A DNA stretch of 42,762 nucleotides, from NCBI RefSeq assembly GCF_016461785.1, contig NZ_JAEMUH010000023.1, positions 1 through 42,762 of the forward strand. The letters run 5' to 3'. This document shows, piece by piece, positions 34,265 to 42,711 of this stretch (positions within the stretch are counted from its first letter, which is position 1; the number at the start of each line of letters is the position of its first letter). The notes under the pieces are model-generated. The model saw only the letters and a program-made list of their open reading frames with translations. It was not told where the DNA came from and made no database searches. The position numbers were made by a program, and so were the translations under genes. Origin of the DNA: Marinomonas ostreistagni (GTDB taxonomy: Bacteria > Pseudomonadota > Gammaproteobacteria > Pseudomonadales > Marinomonadaceae).

Positions 34265-36241
34265 ATGTCTCTATCAGTTGTGCAGCGTGTGCTGCTGGGT
34301 TTTTTACTTTTATTGGTGCTGCTATTTGTTGTTGCGGGAGCGGGTGTACAAGGGCTGAACAGTGTTCAGGAGCGTATAGAAACTGTAACGGGAAAAATGG
34401 CCGCAGTATCCGATGGGAGTAACGGTTTAAGTGCTCAAATGGGTAAAACCAGTAGCGCAGTTTTGCAGTATTTAGTGGCTTCGAGTGATACCGCACTCGA
34501 AGGGGCGATGGCTCAATTTAATCAAGGCAAAGAGGCATTTGCCGCGCAAAGCGAAGAGTTACAAACTTTGGTGACTGATTACCCAGAGATCTTGACTGTG
34601 TTAGTTGATGTGGACAGTCAGGCTAATGAATTCTTAACAGTGGCGGGTGGAGCAATTGATGACCATATGCGCCAAGTGCAGTTGGAACGCAATTTAGCGG
34701 ACAAAAAGCTTGATCTAAGAGATGCATTAAGTTTTGTTGTTGATGATTTACGCGCTATTGAGCGCTACCCTGAGTCTGATGAGCAGGCGTTTGCAACAGC
34801 CCTTGTTCGAACTCAAATGGAAAGTCTACAAGTACTTTTGAGTGATTACTTTGATTCTTCTAGGGTGGATGCATTAAGAGATCTTCAAGGTGACATAAAC
34901 TCTGCATTTGGTCCGGTCGATCAAGCCCTTTCTAAGATTAATGATGACTTTATTGCAGAGAATATTGAAGTAGTCCGTAAAGCGGCTCAAGACGAAGAAG
35001 GTGTTGTCGCTGATTACTTGGAATTAAATCAGATTGAAGCAGACGCAGAAGTGGCTGCGTCTAGCTTGCTAAATAGCCTAGGGGTTATTCAAGGTCACCT
35101 GACCGAGCTTAGCGGTATGGTTAACGCGTTACGTGACCAAGCGAAGGCAAACGCCCTAAGCGCGTCAACGAATGCAAAATACATTTCACTTATCGTTGTT
35201 GCGGTATCGGTCGTGATTGCTGTGCTGGTTGCAATGTGGGTAAGTCGCAGTATTCGCAAGCCATTAGCAAAAATCCTTGAAGTGCTTGATTTGATCGCTA
35301 ATGGTGATTTGACACAGCGTGTTACGGTAGCTAGCAAAGATGAGTTTGGTCAGTTGTCGAGCTGGGTGAATACCCTTGTAGAGAAGCTAGGGTCTGTTGT
35401 TAAGCAGATTGATGGGGCTTCTCATGAAGTGGTCAAGTCGGCTGGGCAGGTTTATCAAACATCCGCGAATACGCAGAACATCATGCAAGAGCAAAATGAT
35501 AAAACCACGTCGGTTGCCTCTGCGATGAACGAAATGTCAGCAACGGTAAGTGAAGTGGCTAAGAACGCTGAAGTAACGTTGAGTAAAGTGCAGGACGTTG
35601 ATAAGAGTGCGAATCATAGCCTTGAGCGTATGAATGAAAATATCGCGCAGGTGCAAAGTTTGGTGTCTCAGTTGGAGGCGTCTTCTGAGATTGTTCAGCG
35701 AGTGGATAAGCATTCTCAGGACATCGGACAAATCCTTGAAGTGATTCAAGAAATTGCTGAGCAGACCAACCTACTTGCTTTGAATGCTGCGATTGAGGCG
35801 GCTCGTGCGGGTGAGCAAGGTCGAGGTTTTGCTGTGGTGGCGGATGAAGTTCGAACGCTCGCCAATAGAACGCACACTTCAACTGAAGAGATCCAAGCGG
35901 TGATTTCGGACCTCCAAGGTGGCGTGAAAGATGTAGTGGTTTCAATGGAGAAAAGCCGACAAAATGCGCGCGATAGTATGGAAGAAGCGCAAAGTGTTGG
36001 TGTGGTGTTGAATGATTTACGTGAGTTTATGGTTGAGATCCGTGATTTGAGTATGCAGATTGCGACAGCGGCTGAGCAGCAATCCCATGTTGCACAAGAC
36101 ATTAACCAAAGTGTCCATGAAATTTCGTCTAGCTCTGAAAGTGCCATGGAAGAAACTCGTATTGGCCAAGCGAACTGCGAGAAAATGAATGAAGTTGCAG
36201 CGCATCAGCGTGAGTTGGTGGGGCAATTTCGAACGGCCTGA
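34265..36241 (+). CDS. Methyl-accepting chemotaxis protein (membrane chemoreceptor)
   Basis: A 658-residue transmembrane chemoreceptor. Membrane segments lie at about 8-28 and 306-326, enclosing a roughly 275-residue, mostly helical periplasmic sensor, long enough for a helical-bimodular-type (HBM) domain, though the subtype is not certain. A HAMP domain ([20 protein letters not shown]) and a signalling domain with [20 protein letters not shown] and [15 protein letters not shown] (about 495-530) follow. The ligand is unknown. No CheB/CheR pentapeptide is visible at the C-terminus (ends GQFRTA). AGAGGA precedes the ATG. Confidence 0.95.
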   Translation: MSLSVVQRVLLGFLLLLVLLFVVAGAGVQGLNSVQERIETVTGKMAAVSDGSNGLSAQMGKTSSAVLQYLVASSDTALEGAMAQFNQGKEAFAAQSEELQTLVTDYPEILTVLVDVDSQANEFLTVAGGAIDDHMRQVQLERNLADKKLDLRDALSFVVDDLRAIERYPESDEQAFATALVRTQMESLQVLLSDYFDSSRVDALRDLQGDINSAFGPVDQALSKINDDFIAENIEVVRKAAQDEEGVVADYLELNQIEADAEVAASSLLNSLGVIQGHLTELSGMVNALRDQAKANALSASTNAKYISLIVVAVSVVIAVLVAMWVSRSIRKPLAKILEVLDLIANGDLTQRVTVASKDEFGQLSSWVNTLVEKLGSVVKQIDGASHEVVKSAGQVYQTSANTQNIMQEQNDKTTSVASAMNEMSATVSEVAKNAEVTLSKVQDVDKSANHSLERMNENIAQVQSLVSQLEASSEIVQRVDKHSQDIGQILEVIQEIAEQTNLLALNAAIEAARAGEQGRGFAVVADEVRTLANRTHTSTEEIQAVISDLQGGVKDVVVSMEKSRQNARDSMEEAQSVGVVLNDLREFMVEIRDLSMQIATAAEQQSHVAQDINQSVHEISSSSESAMEETRIGQANCEKMNEVAAHQRELVGQFRTA

Positions 36242-36301
36242 GTCGCAGAGTTTTAGAAATCACGCTATGATGCTTATCCGAGAATCAATTGGAGTACGAG
36301 C

Positions 36302-36784
36302 ATGAGTGTGCAAATTGGTGATATGTTGCCATATGGTTCCTTCTTGGTAATGGGGGAAAATGGTCCACAAGAAGTGAATGTCACTGAATTTTTTGCAGAT
36401 AAAACCGTCATTTTATTTGCTGTGCCAGGTGCTTTTACGCCCACTTGTAGTGCAAGACATCTGCCTGGCTTTGTGGAGCATTATGATGAGTTTCAAGCAT
36501 TAGGTGTGAATGAGATTATGTGCTTGTCGGTCAATGATGTGTTTGTCATGAATGCTTGGAGCCAAGCTCAAGGGGCTGAAAAGATTGTTATGGCGGCAGA
36601 TAACTCTGCAGAGTTTACAACGGCTTTGGGGTTAGAGATTGATATCGCAACAGCGCAAATGGGGTTACGTAGTCGCCGTTATGCAATGTTAGTTATTAAT
36701 GGTGTGATTCAGCAGCTTTGGCTTGAAGAGCCAGGAGAGTTTGGTGTTAGCTCTGCGGAGCATGTTCTCGAACAAATCTCATAA
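36302..36784 (+). CDS. Peroxiredoxin, Prx5 family
   Basis: A 160-residue thiol peroxidase of the Prx5/AhpE-like redoxin family. The peroxidatic Cys49 lies in PGAFTPTCS (42-50). Other family features are EIMCLSVNDVFVMNAW, with a second cysteine (Cys74), and LRSRRYAML holding the catalytic arginine. It should reduce hydrogen peroxide and organic peroxides using glutathione or thioredoxin; the donor cannot be told, and there is no fused glutaredoxin. GGAG lies ahead of the ATG and a good terminator follows. Confidence 0.92.
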   Translation: MSVQIGDMLPYGSFLVMGENGPQEVNVTEFFADKTVILFAVPGAFTPTCSARHLPGFVEHYDEFQALGVNEIMCLSVNDVFVMNAWSQAQGAEKIVMAADNSAEFTTALGLEIDIATAQMGLRSRRYAMLVINGVIQQLWLEEPGEFGVSSAEHVLEQIS

Positions 36785-36800
36785 GTTTTTGTTTTAAAAG

Positions 36801-36823
36801 GCCGCATTTTTTGCGGCTTTTTT
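36801..36823 (+). terminator. Terminator of the peroxiredoxin gene
   Basis: GCCGCA-TTTTT-TGCGGC stem followed by six T residues; it also has A residues upstream. Confidence 0.88.
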
Positions 36824-36968
36824 GTGTCTAAGTCACAGCATTGACTGACCTATCTATGAATGCTCTACAACTATGCTTTTTATAGAAACAAACAAATCTG
36901 CTTGCATTTTCGTCGACTAGGAGCAATATACTTATAAGACAAGCACATAGAAAAAAGGAGGGCGATCC

Positions 36969-38342
36969 ATGACATATAGCGATCGCGTTGATGCGCTAGT
37001 ATCACCAAAAGGCGCACTAGAAATGTTGTCACAGGAAGAAATTGCTCGTATGTCTGAAGACAGTGGCGATTTGCATGAGTTGTTTCGTCGCTGTGCCTTG
37101 GCAATCTTAAATTGTGGCAGTGATTCTGATGACCCCTCAGAAATCATGTCGGTATTTAAAAACTTCGAGATTCGAATTGTTCAGCAGGAGCGTGGCGTAA
37201 AACTGCAACTAAGTGATGCGCCCAGTAGCGCGTTTGTTGATGGCAAAATGATTAGTAGTGTCCGCGAAATGTTATTTAGTGTGTTGCGAGACATTATTTT
37301 TACTTATCACGAATACAATGTCGCTCGTGGTCTTAATGATGCAAGCTCAGACAAAATAACCAACGTTGTTTTTGAGCTGCTTCGAAATGCAAATGTGTTT
37401 CGTCGTATACAAACACCGGACATGGTCGTTTGCTGGGGGGGACACTCTATTGCCCGCCATGAGTATGACTACACGAAACAAGTTGGCCATGAGCTAGGCC
37501 TGCGTGAGCTGAATATTTGTACGGGCTGTGGTCCAGGTGCCATGAAAGGGCCTATGAAAGGCGCTGCCATTGCTCATGCGAAACAACGTATCCAAAATGG
37601 CGTATATTTAGGTTTAACTGAGCCGGGAATTATTGCTGCCGAATCACCTAATCCGATTGTGAATCAGCTGGTTATTATGCCAGATATCGAAAAGCGACTT
37701 GAAGCGTTTGTTCGAACTGGTCATGGCATCGTTGTTTTCCCTGGTGGCGCTGGAACCGCTGAAGAAATCCTCTATATCTTAGGTATTTTATTGCATCCCC
37801 AAAATGCTGATATGCCTTTCCCTCTAGTCTTTAGCGGACCTAAAGAAAGTGCACCTTATTTTGAGCAGATCCATGAGTTTATTGGTTCTGTTTTAGGGGT
37901 GGAAGCACAAGCTAAATACAAGATCATCATTGATGATGCAGTAGAAGTGGCGCGTGTTATGAAAGAAGGGATGGAAGCGGTTCGTCTGTATCGAAAAGCC
38001 CATCAAGATGCCTTCTATTACAACTGGAAGTTGCATATCCCTGACGAATTTCAACGCACATTTGAGCCGACACATGAAAATGTGAAGGGGTTGAATTTGT
38101 TTTATGGTCAAGATACGCATTTGCTCGCTGCGGACCTGCGTCGCGCCTTCTCAGCTATTGTGGCTGGGAATGTGAAACCACAGGGAGTTGCCAGTATTAA
38201 AGAATTTGGCCCATTTGAAATACACGGTGACAAGGAGCTGATGAAAAAACTAGATGCTTTGCTAGAAGCGTTTGTGACTCAACAGCGTATGAAGTTGCCA
38301 GGTACGGCTTATGTGCCTTGCTATAAAGTCATCACTGATTAA
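36969..38342 (+). CDS. ppnN: Nucleotide 5'-monophosphate nucleosidase PpnN (YgdH)
   Basis: A 457-residue enzyme that splits nucleoside monophosphates into base and ribose 5-phosphate; the E. coli protein is controlled by (p)ppGpp. An N-terminal domain (about 1-140) precedes a LOG/lysine-decarboxylase-like core with GCGPGAMKGPMKGA (about 186-200) and PGGAGTAEEI (258-267), and a C-terminal domain ending in the conserved TAYVPCYKVITD. Length matches E. coli YgdH (454). GGAGG ahead of the ATG is very strong. Monocistronic, ended by a terminator at 38366-38400. Confidence 0.95.
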   Translation: MTYSDRVDALVSPKGALEMLSQEEIARMSEDSGDLHELFRRCALAILNCGSDSDDPSEIMSVFKNFEIRIVQQERGVKLQLSDAPSSAFVDGKMISSVREMLFSVLRDIIFTYHEYNVARGLNDASSDKITNVVFELLRNANVFRRIQTPDMVVCWGGHSIARHEYDYTKQVGHELGLRELNICTGCGPGAMKGPMKGAAIAHAKQRIQNGVYLGLTEPGIIAAESPNPIVNQLVIMPDIEKRLEAFVRTGHGIVVFPGGAGTAEEILYILGILLHPQNADMPFPLVFSGPKESAPYFEQIHEFIGSVLGVEAQAKYKIIIDDAVEVARVMKEGMEAVRLYRKAHQDAFYYNWKLHIPDEFQRTFEPTHENVKGLNLFYGQDTHLLAADLRRAFSAIVAGNVKPQGVASIKEFGPFEIHGDKELMKKLDALLEAFVTQQRMKLPGTAYVPCYKVITD

Positions 38343-38365
38343 CTCTCTGTGACTGATTGTTAAAA

Positions 38366-38400
38366 GGCCGCACTAGATATCTTTAGTGCGGCCTTTTTTT
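38366..38400 (+). terminator. Terminator of ppnN
   Basis: Ten-base stem GGCCGCACTA / TAGTGCGGCC with an eight-base loop, followed by seven T residues. Confidence 0.93.
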
Positions 38401-38418
38401 ATTGCATGCTATTTATCT

Positions 38419-39504
38419 TTATTGAGCTGTGTCTGTTTGAACTTGGCGGATTAGTCGATGAATAAAGCCAAGTTTTTCTCTTACCTTCGGCACCAATACA
38501 AACGGATAGAGATCTGGTTGCCCCATGCTTCGGTTTAAGCAGTTGGCTGCGAAAGTCAGTGGAAGGTACTCGTTAAGAAGATCTTCAAAGTTCTCATGGG
38601 TATAGGGATCTAAAGAAGCGCTTGCAGTTAGCTGGCTATGTTCAGGCAAGGGTGGGCGAGTGGTAAGGCCAAAGTAATAAGCAGTTTCTAAAGTATCTAA
38701 TATATGTAAATAGTGTGCCCAGGTTTCCGCCCAGTCTTCCCAAGGGTGGGATGAAGCGTAGGAGCTAATGAATTCATGATTCCACACTGGATTAGGATTG
38801 GCGTAATGATTTGATAATGCTTCTGTGTAATCGGTTTGCTCGTCGCCAAACAGTGTTCGAAATGAAGTTAGGTTAGTGGGATGATCTGCAATCAGTTGAT
38901 CCCAGTAATAATGCCCGACTTCGTGTCGAAAATGCCCTATGACAGTACGATAAGATTCATTCATGTCTTTACGCATTTGCTCTCTATCAACGCTGTCAGC
39001 TTCGGCTGCATTAATGGTTACTTGGCCTTGAGCGTGACCTGTTGAGGTTTGGGCATCCTCAGGGATGACGTTATCTTCTGAAATAAAGTCAAAAGATAGA
39101 CCATCATCCGGATCTTGTTTCTTGCTAACAATCGGTAAATTGAGTCGGCGCAATGCATAAACAAGTTGATGTTTAGCCTGCTCCAATGTCTGCCAAGCCT
39201 GCTTTTCTTCTATGTCTGAAAGGTTCGGGATGTGTCGATTTAAATCACAGGCATCACATAATGTGTTAGGGGTAGAAACTAGCCAATTACATACATTATG
39301 AACATGATTGGAGCAATAATACCAAACTGTGTTGTCTGGCGAGGGGGGGTGATTCGAGTACGCATTAAAACCTTGTTCCAACGGTGTAAGCGCAGTTAAC
39401 TCTAATGTGTCGGAGTGGAATCCTAAAGGGGATTGGCAGCTCTCACACTGAGTGTTTTCAAAAAGCAACGCTTGACCACATTGTTGGCAACTGAACAGCT
39501 TCAT
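38419..39504 (-). CDS. Putative zinc-binding metallopeptidase with N-terminal zinc ribbon
   Basis: A 361-residue protein. The N-terminal zinc ribbon uses C6, C9, C20 and C23, and a further cysteine cluster (C64, C72, C83, C86) may bind a second zinc. The catalytic-looking motif HFRHEVGHYYWDQL has HEVGH at 194-198, followed by FGDEQTDYTEAL and HPWEDWAETWAHYLH (a possible third ligand region), as in the putative zinc-binding metallopeptidase (Peptidase_Mx) family. Substrate unknown. The ATG at 39504 is preferred because an upstream frame to 39564 would overlap nudC; 16 bases separate the two. Confidence 0.85.
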   Translation of the reverse strand: MKLFSCQQCGQALLFENTQCESCQSPLGFHSDTLELTALTPLEQGFNAYSNHPPSPDNTVWYYCSNHVHNVCNWLVSTPNTLCDACDLNRHIPNLSDIEEKQAWQTLEQAKHQLVYALRRLNLPIVSKKQDPDDGLSFDFISEDNVIPEDAQTSTGHAQGQVTINAAEADSVDREQMRKDMNESYRTVIGHFRHEVGHYYWDQLIADHPTNLTSFRTLFGDEQTDYTEALSNHYANPNPVWNHEFISSYASSHPWEDWAETWAHYLHILDTLETAYYFGLTTRPPLPEHSQLTASASLDPYTHENFEDLLNEYLPLTFAANCLNRSMGQPDLYPFVLVPKVREKLGFIHRLIRQVQTDTAQ

Positions 39505-39520
39505 GATCCTTTCTACCTCT

Positions 39521-40330
39521 TTATGCTTTAGAGTCCATCTGCTTAATAAGCTCAATATGCTCAAGTATCAGCTGACCTGAGATACTGGTTTCGTTAGGAG
39601 TAGTGGGCAATGCGTCAATTGGGTACCAGCCTGCTTCAGCGATTTCTTCTGGCGCTGGTGTGATATCGCCGTGATCATATTCGGCAAAAAAACCGACCAT
39701 AAGTTGATGGGGGAATGACCAAGGTTGACTGCCTCGATACTGAATGTTCTTAATATGAATCCCCACTTCCTCAAGCACTTCGCGATGAACGGCTTCTTCT
39801 AATGTTTCACCCGCTTCAACAAACCCTGCAATGTTGCTCATTCGACCTGACGGCATGTTAAATGAGCGCGCGAGCAATATAGAATTTTCCTTTCTTACAG
39901 AGACAATGATGCAGGGGGAGATACGTGGATAGTGTCTAATGTGGCACTTGTTGCAGAGCTTTGCGTGTTCTTTTTCATGCTTTTTGGTAAGCGTTGAGCC
40001 GCAGCGGCCACAGAATTGGTGGTCCAAATCCCATGTAGCCAGTTGGTGAGCTCTGCTTAAAAGCCCAAAGTAGTAGGCATCTGATTCATACAGAACATCA
40101 CGTAACCCTTTCTCGGTATATCCTTTAGGGGCAGTGGAGAAATGGCATACGAATACATCTTCCCCTTCAAACTGGCCGATATAAACGCTGCGCATTTCTG
40201 GTGTCGGGTGAAAGTCTTTTATGGAAAAAAGAAAGCCCGAGTCATGTGTTAGTACGCTTTGCTTGGTGACCAGTATATATCGTGCCATAGCATGCGGTGA
40301 TGGATGTGTGCTTGTGCCAATTTCAACCAT
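39521..40330 (-). CDS. nudC: NAD+/NADH diphosphatase NudC
   Basis: A 269-residue Nudix hydrolase that cuts NADH or NAD+ to NMN(H) and AMP and can remove NAD caps from RNA. The zinc ribbon uses C107, C110, C126 and C129. The Nudix box is complete: G169, E175, R183, E184, E187, E188 and G190 all in register. The NADH-specific signature SQPW (201-204) with FP at 206-207 follows. A later start at 40288 (MARYILVT) is possible, as neither has a clear ribosome site. First of a two-gene unit with the metallopeptidase. Confidence 0.95.
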   Translation of the reverse strand: MVEIGTSTHPSPHAMARYILVTKQSVLTHDSGFLFSIKDFHPTPEMRSVYIGQFEGEDVFVCHFSTAPKGYTEKGLRDVLYESDAYYFGLLSRAHQLATWDLDHQFCGRCGSTLTKKHEKEHAKLCNKCHIRHYPRISPCIIVSVRKENSILLARSFNMPSGRMSNIAGFVEAGETLEEAVHREVLEEVGIHIKNIQYRGSQPWSFPHQLMVGFFAEYDHGDITPAPEEIAEAGWYPIDALPTTPNETSISGQLILEHIELIKQMDSKA

Positions 40331-40478
40331 GAAAAAACTCGTTATTCTTAAATGTATATGTGATTAAGCTACTCTCTCCAATGATTGTATGCAATTCCCC
40401 AGCAGAGCCTTTTACATGTTTATCTACTACCTTTCCCGTACAATGTGATGACATGTAAAGAATGATAAAAGGGTTATT

Positions 40479-41531
40479 ATGAAATTACTGCCTGCTGTGC
40501 TTTTAAGTACTTGTTGTGTCACGGGGACTGCTCATGCACAAGAGTATTTGCCGATTTTGCAGTACCACCATGTGGATGCTTCAACACCTCGCTCAACATC
40601 CGTGTCACCTGAAGAATTTAAACAGCATATGGACTATTTGAAGGAAACCGGTTATCAGGTGCTTGATTTGGAAACAGCTTTACAGCGAATTCGTTCTGAT
40701 CAGCCTCTACCTGATAAGGCTGTTGCCATTACGTTTGATGATGCTTATTTGAATATTTACGAAAATGGTTTTCCGATCCTTAAGGAACATGGTTTTCCGT
40801 TTACCGTATTTATTAATACAGGGCCCATTGAACGAGGTCATCGTAGCTTTTTAACCTGGTCTCAAATGGAAGAAATGCAGAAGTCTGGTGGCGTTTTTGC
40901 AAACCACACAGTCAGTCACCCCTACATGCTTCGTTTGGAAGAGGGGGAAACAGTGGGGCAATGGGAGCAAAGAGTTAAACAAGAGGTGGCTGATGTTGAG
41001 TCTTTGCTAGTGTCAAAGCTTGGTTCCACTCCGAAGATGATCGCTTATCCGTACGGCGAATCCAATGACAGTGTGCGTAAGCTCATTAAGGAACAAGGTA
41101 TGGTTGGCTTTGGTCAGCAATCAGGTGTGGTGAGTAAAAATTCTGACTTTGCCAATTTGCCGCGCTTTCCAGCCGCGGGGCCTTATGCGAAGCTTTCAAC
41201 CTTGAAAGTGAAATTGCGTGCTAAGCCAATGCCGATTGATGCAATAGAAAATGGCGGTGACTTTGCCAGTGAGCAGCCTGTAAAAATGGCGCTTACTTTA
41301 AAAGAAGGACGTTACCGAACCAGTGAGCTAACTTGTTATGTTGCAGGTCAAGGTAAAGCGCTGCTCAATTGGCGTGACGATCGTACGGTCATTGTTGAGG
41401 CAGAGCAGGCCTTTCCAGTTGGGCGAGGGCGTATTAATTGTACGATGCCCGATCAGTCTGGAAAGCATTATTACTGGTTCTCTAACGTATGGATTCGTAC
41501 GGCTGCCGAACAGCGGTATGTAACGGATTAA
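40479..41531 (+). CDS. Exported polysaccharide deacetylase-family protein
   Basis: A 350-residue secreted protein. The signal peptide is MKLLPAVLLSTCCVTGTAHA, cut before QEYLPI. The NodB-type deacetylase domain spans about 22-235, with YHHVD, the metal-site TFDDAY (85-90) and HTVSH (143-147, two zinc histidines), followed by YPYGE. A C-terminal domain of about 110 residues, beta-rich and with a likely disulfide pair, is not recognised. It probably removes N-acetyl groups from a cell-wall or extracellular glycan; the target is unknown. No neighbouring polysaccharide genes are seen. Confidence 0.88.
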   Translation: MKLLPAVLLSTCCVTGTAHAQEYLPILQYHHVDASTPRSTSVSPEEFKQHMDYLKETGYQVLDLETALQRIRSDQPLPDKAVAITFDDAYLNIYENGFPILKEHGFPFTVFINTGPIERGHRSFLTWSQMEEMQKSGGVFANHTVSHPYMLRLEEGETVGQWEQRVKQEVADVESLLVSKLGSTPKMIAYPYGESNDSVRKLIKEQGMVGFGQQSGVVSKNSDFANLPRFPAAGPYAKLSTLKVKLRAKPMPIDAIENGGDFASEQPVKMALTLKEGRYRTSELTCYVAGQGKALLNWRDDRTVIVEAEQAFPVGRGRINCTMPDQSGKHYYWFSNVWIRTAAEQRYVTD

Positions 41532-41554
41532 TTTAAAAAAAGTTAAAAAAATAG

Positions 41555-41582
41555 TTGCACTGAAATTTAGAATCCGTAATAT
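41555..41582 (+). promoter_or_regulatory. Promoter of the tRNA array
   Basis: TTGCAC (41555-41560) and TAATAT (41577-41582) are separated by 16 bases. The stretch after the -10 is GC-rich (CCTCGCTCGC), the discriminator type linked to growth-rate and stringent control of stable RNA genes. Confidence 0.72.
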
Positions 41583-41598
41583 ACACCTCGCTCGCAAC

Positions 41599-41689
41599 GG
41601 AGGGGTGGCAGAGCGGTTGAATGCACCGGTCTTGAAAACCGGCGAAGGTTAATAGCCTTCCGAGAGTTCGAATCTCTCCTCCTCCGCCA
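41599..41689 (+). tRNA. tRNA-Ser (anticodon TGA)
   Basis: 91 bases with a long variable arm (GAAGGTTAATAGCCTTC), acceptor GGAGGGG / CTCCTCC, anticodon loop CTTGAAA and encoded CCA. First gene of the array; identical to the copy at 42388-42478. Confidence 0.97.
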
Positions 41690-41733
41690 TTTCTTAAATG
41701 AAGTGGTTTGAAGTGAGTTTAAAAATTAGTTGT

Positions 41734-41809
41734 TCCCTGATAGCTCAGTTGGTAGAGCAAACGACTGTTAATCGTTAGGTCACTGGTTCGAGTCCAGTTC
41801 AGGGAGCCA
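41734..41809 (+). tRNA. tRNA-Asn (anticodon GTT)
   Basis: 76 bases, acceptor TCCCTGA / TCAGGGA, anticodon loop CTGTTAA, encoded CCA. First of three identical copies. Confidence 0.97.
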
Positions 41810-41811
41810 TT

Positions 41812-41888
41812 CGGAGTATAGCGCAGTCTGGTAGCGCGCCTGCTTTGGGAGCAGGATGTCGGGGGTTCGAATCCCTCTACTCCGACCA
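41812..41888 (+). tRNA. tRNA-Pro (anticodon TGG)
   Basis: 77 bases, acceptor CGGAGTA / TACTCCG, anticodon loop TTTGGGA, encoded CCA. Only two bases after tRNA-Asn. Confidence 0.97.
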
Positions 41889-41909
41889 CTAATTTTATTA
41901 ATGGTAATG

Positions 41910-41985
41910 GTGGGCGTAGCTCAGTTGGTAGAGCTATGGATTGTGATTCCATCGGTCGTGGGTTCGAGCCCCATCGTCCACCCCA
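41910..41985 (+). tRNA. tRNA-His (anticodon GTG)
   Basis: 76 bases from the first acceptor base; a G at 41909 can serve as the extra G-1 opposite the C discriminator. Anticodon loop TTGTGAT, encoded CCA. Confidence 0.97.
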
Positions 41986-42000
41986 TTGCCATATATAGTT

Positions 42001-42076
42001 GGGTCGTTAGCTCAGTTGGTAGAGCAGTTGACTTTTAATCAATTGGTCACTGGTTCGAATCCAGTACGACCCACCA
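42001..42076 (+). tRNA. tRNA-Lys (anticodon TTT)
   Basis: 76 bases, acceptor GGGTCGT / ACGACCC, anticodon loop CTTTTAA, encoded CCA. Confidence 0.97.
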
Positions 42077-42089
42077 ACTATATAGTATA

Positions 42090-42110
42090 CAGAAATGATG
42101 TTTCTGTTTT
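42090..42110 (+). terminator. Weak terminator-like hairpin inside the tRNA array
   Basis: CAGAAA-TGATG-TTTCTG followed by TTTT, between tRNA-Lys and the second tRNA-Asn. The stem is AT-rich, so it may only partly stop transcription or serve as a processing site. Confidence 0.4.
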
Positions 42111-42117
42111 CTGACAT

Positions 42118-42193
42118 TCCCTGATAGCTCAGTTGGTAGAGCAAACGACTGTTAATCGTTAGGTCACTGGTTCGAGTCCAGTTCAGGGAGCCA
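42118..42193 (+). tRNA. tRNA-Asn (anticodon GTT), second copy
   Basis: Identical to the copy at 41734-41809. It begins the second half of the array. Confidence 0.97.
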
Positions 42194-42195
42194 CT

Positions 42196-42272
42196 CGGAG
42201 TATAGCGCAGTCTGGTAGCGCGCCTGCTTTGGGAGCAGGATGTCGGGGGTTCGAATCCCTCTACTCCGACCA
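42196..42272 (+). tRNA. tRNA-Pro (anticodon TGG), second copy
   Basis: Identical to the copy at 41812-41888, with the same two-base gap after tRNA-Asn, so the Asn-Pro pair was duplicated as a unit. Confidence 0.97.
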
Positions 42273-42299
42273 GTCAGAATAGTGAAAATTCAAATGTGC

Positions 42300-42375
42300 G
42301 GGTCGTTAGCTCAGTTGGTAGAGCAGTTGACTTTTAATCAATTGGTCACTGGTTCGAATCCAGTACGACCCACCA
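42300..42375 (+). tRNA. tRNA-Lys (anticodon TTT), second copy
   Basis: Identical to the copy at 42001-42076. Confidence 0.97.
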
Positions 42376-42387
42376 CTTTTGATATAC

Positions 42388-42478
42388 GGAGGGGTGGCAG
42401 AGCGGTTGAATGCACCGGTCTTGAAAACCGGCGAAGGTTAATAGCCTTCCGAGAGTTCGAATCTCTCCTCCTCCGCCA
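42388..42478 (+). tRNA. tRNA-Ser (anticodon TGA), second copy
   Basis: Identical to the copy at 41599-41689, including the variable arm. Confidence 0.97.
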
Positions 42479-42508
42479 TTTAACCTGCTTGTAAGCGGGT
42501 TTTGTAGT

Positions 42509-42584
42509 TCCCTGATAGCTCAGTTGGTAGAGCAAACGACTGTTAATCGTTAGGTCACTGGTTCGAGTCCAGTTCAGGGAGCCA
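42509..42584 (+). tRNA. tRNA-Asn (anticodon GTT), third copy
   Basis: Identical to the two other tRNA-Asn genes of the array. Confidence 0.97.
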
Positions 42585-42597
42585 TCTAGTCTTTATG

Positions 42598-42673
42598 GTG
42601 GGCGTAGCTCAGTTGGTAGAGCTATGGATTGTGATTCCATCGGTCGTGGGTTCGAGCCCCATCGTCCACCCCA
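42598..42673 (+). tRNA. tRNA-His (anticodon GTG), second copy
   Basis: Identical to the copy at 41910-41985; a G at 42597 can provide G-1. Last tRNA in the window. Confidence 0.97.
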
Positions 42674-42711
42674 TTAATACTTCTTTCCCTTTTCTTGTCT
42701 CTAATTTAAAA

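Noticed and set aside
35095..36226. Long minus-strand frames within the membrane chemoreceptor gene
   Set aside because: They are antisense to a clear MCP with full signalling motifs and have no ribosome sites or family features.
41719..42535. Several short frames over the tRNA genes
   Set aside because: They repeat the same peptide pieces because the tRNAs are repeated; none is a real protein.
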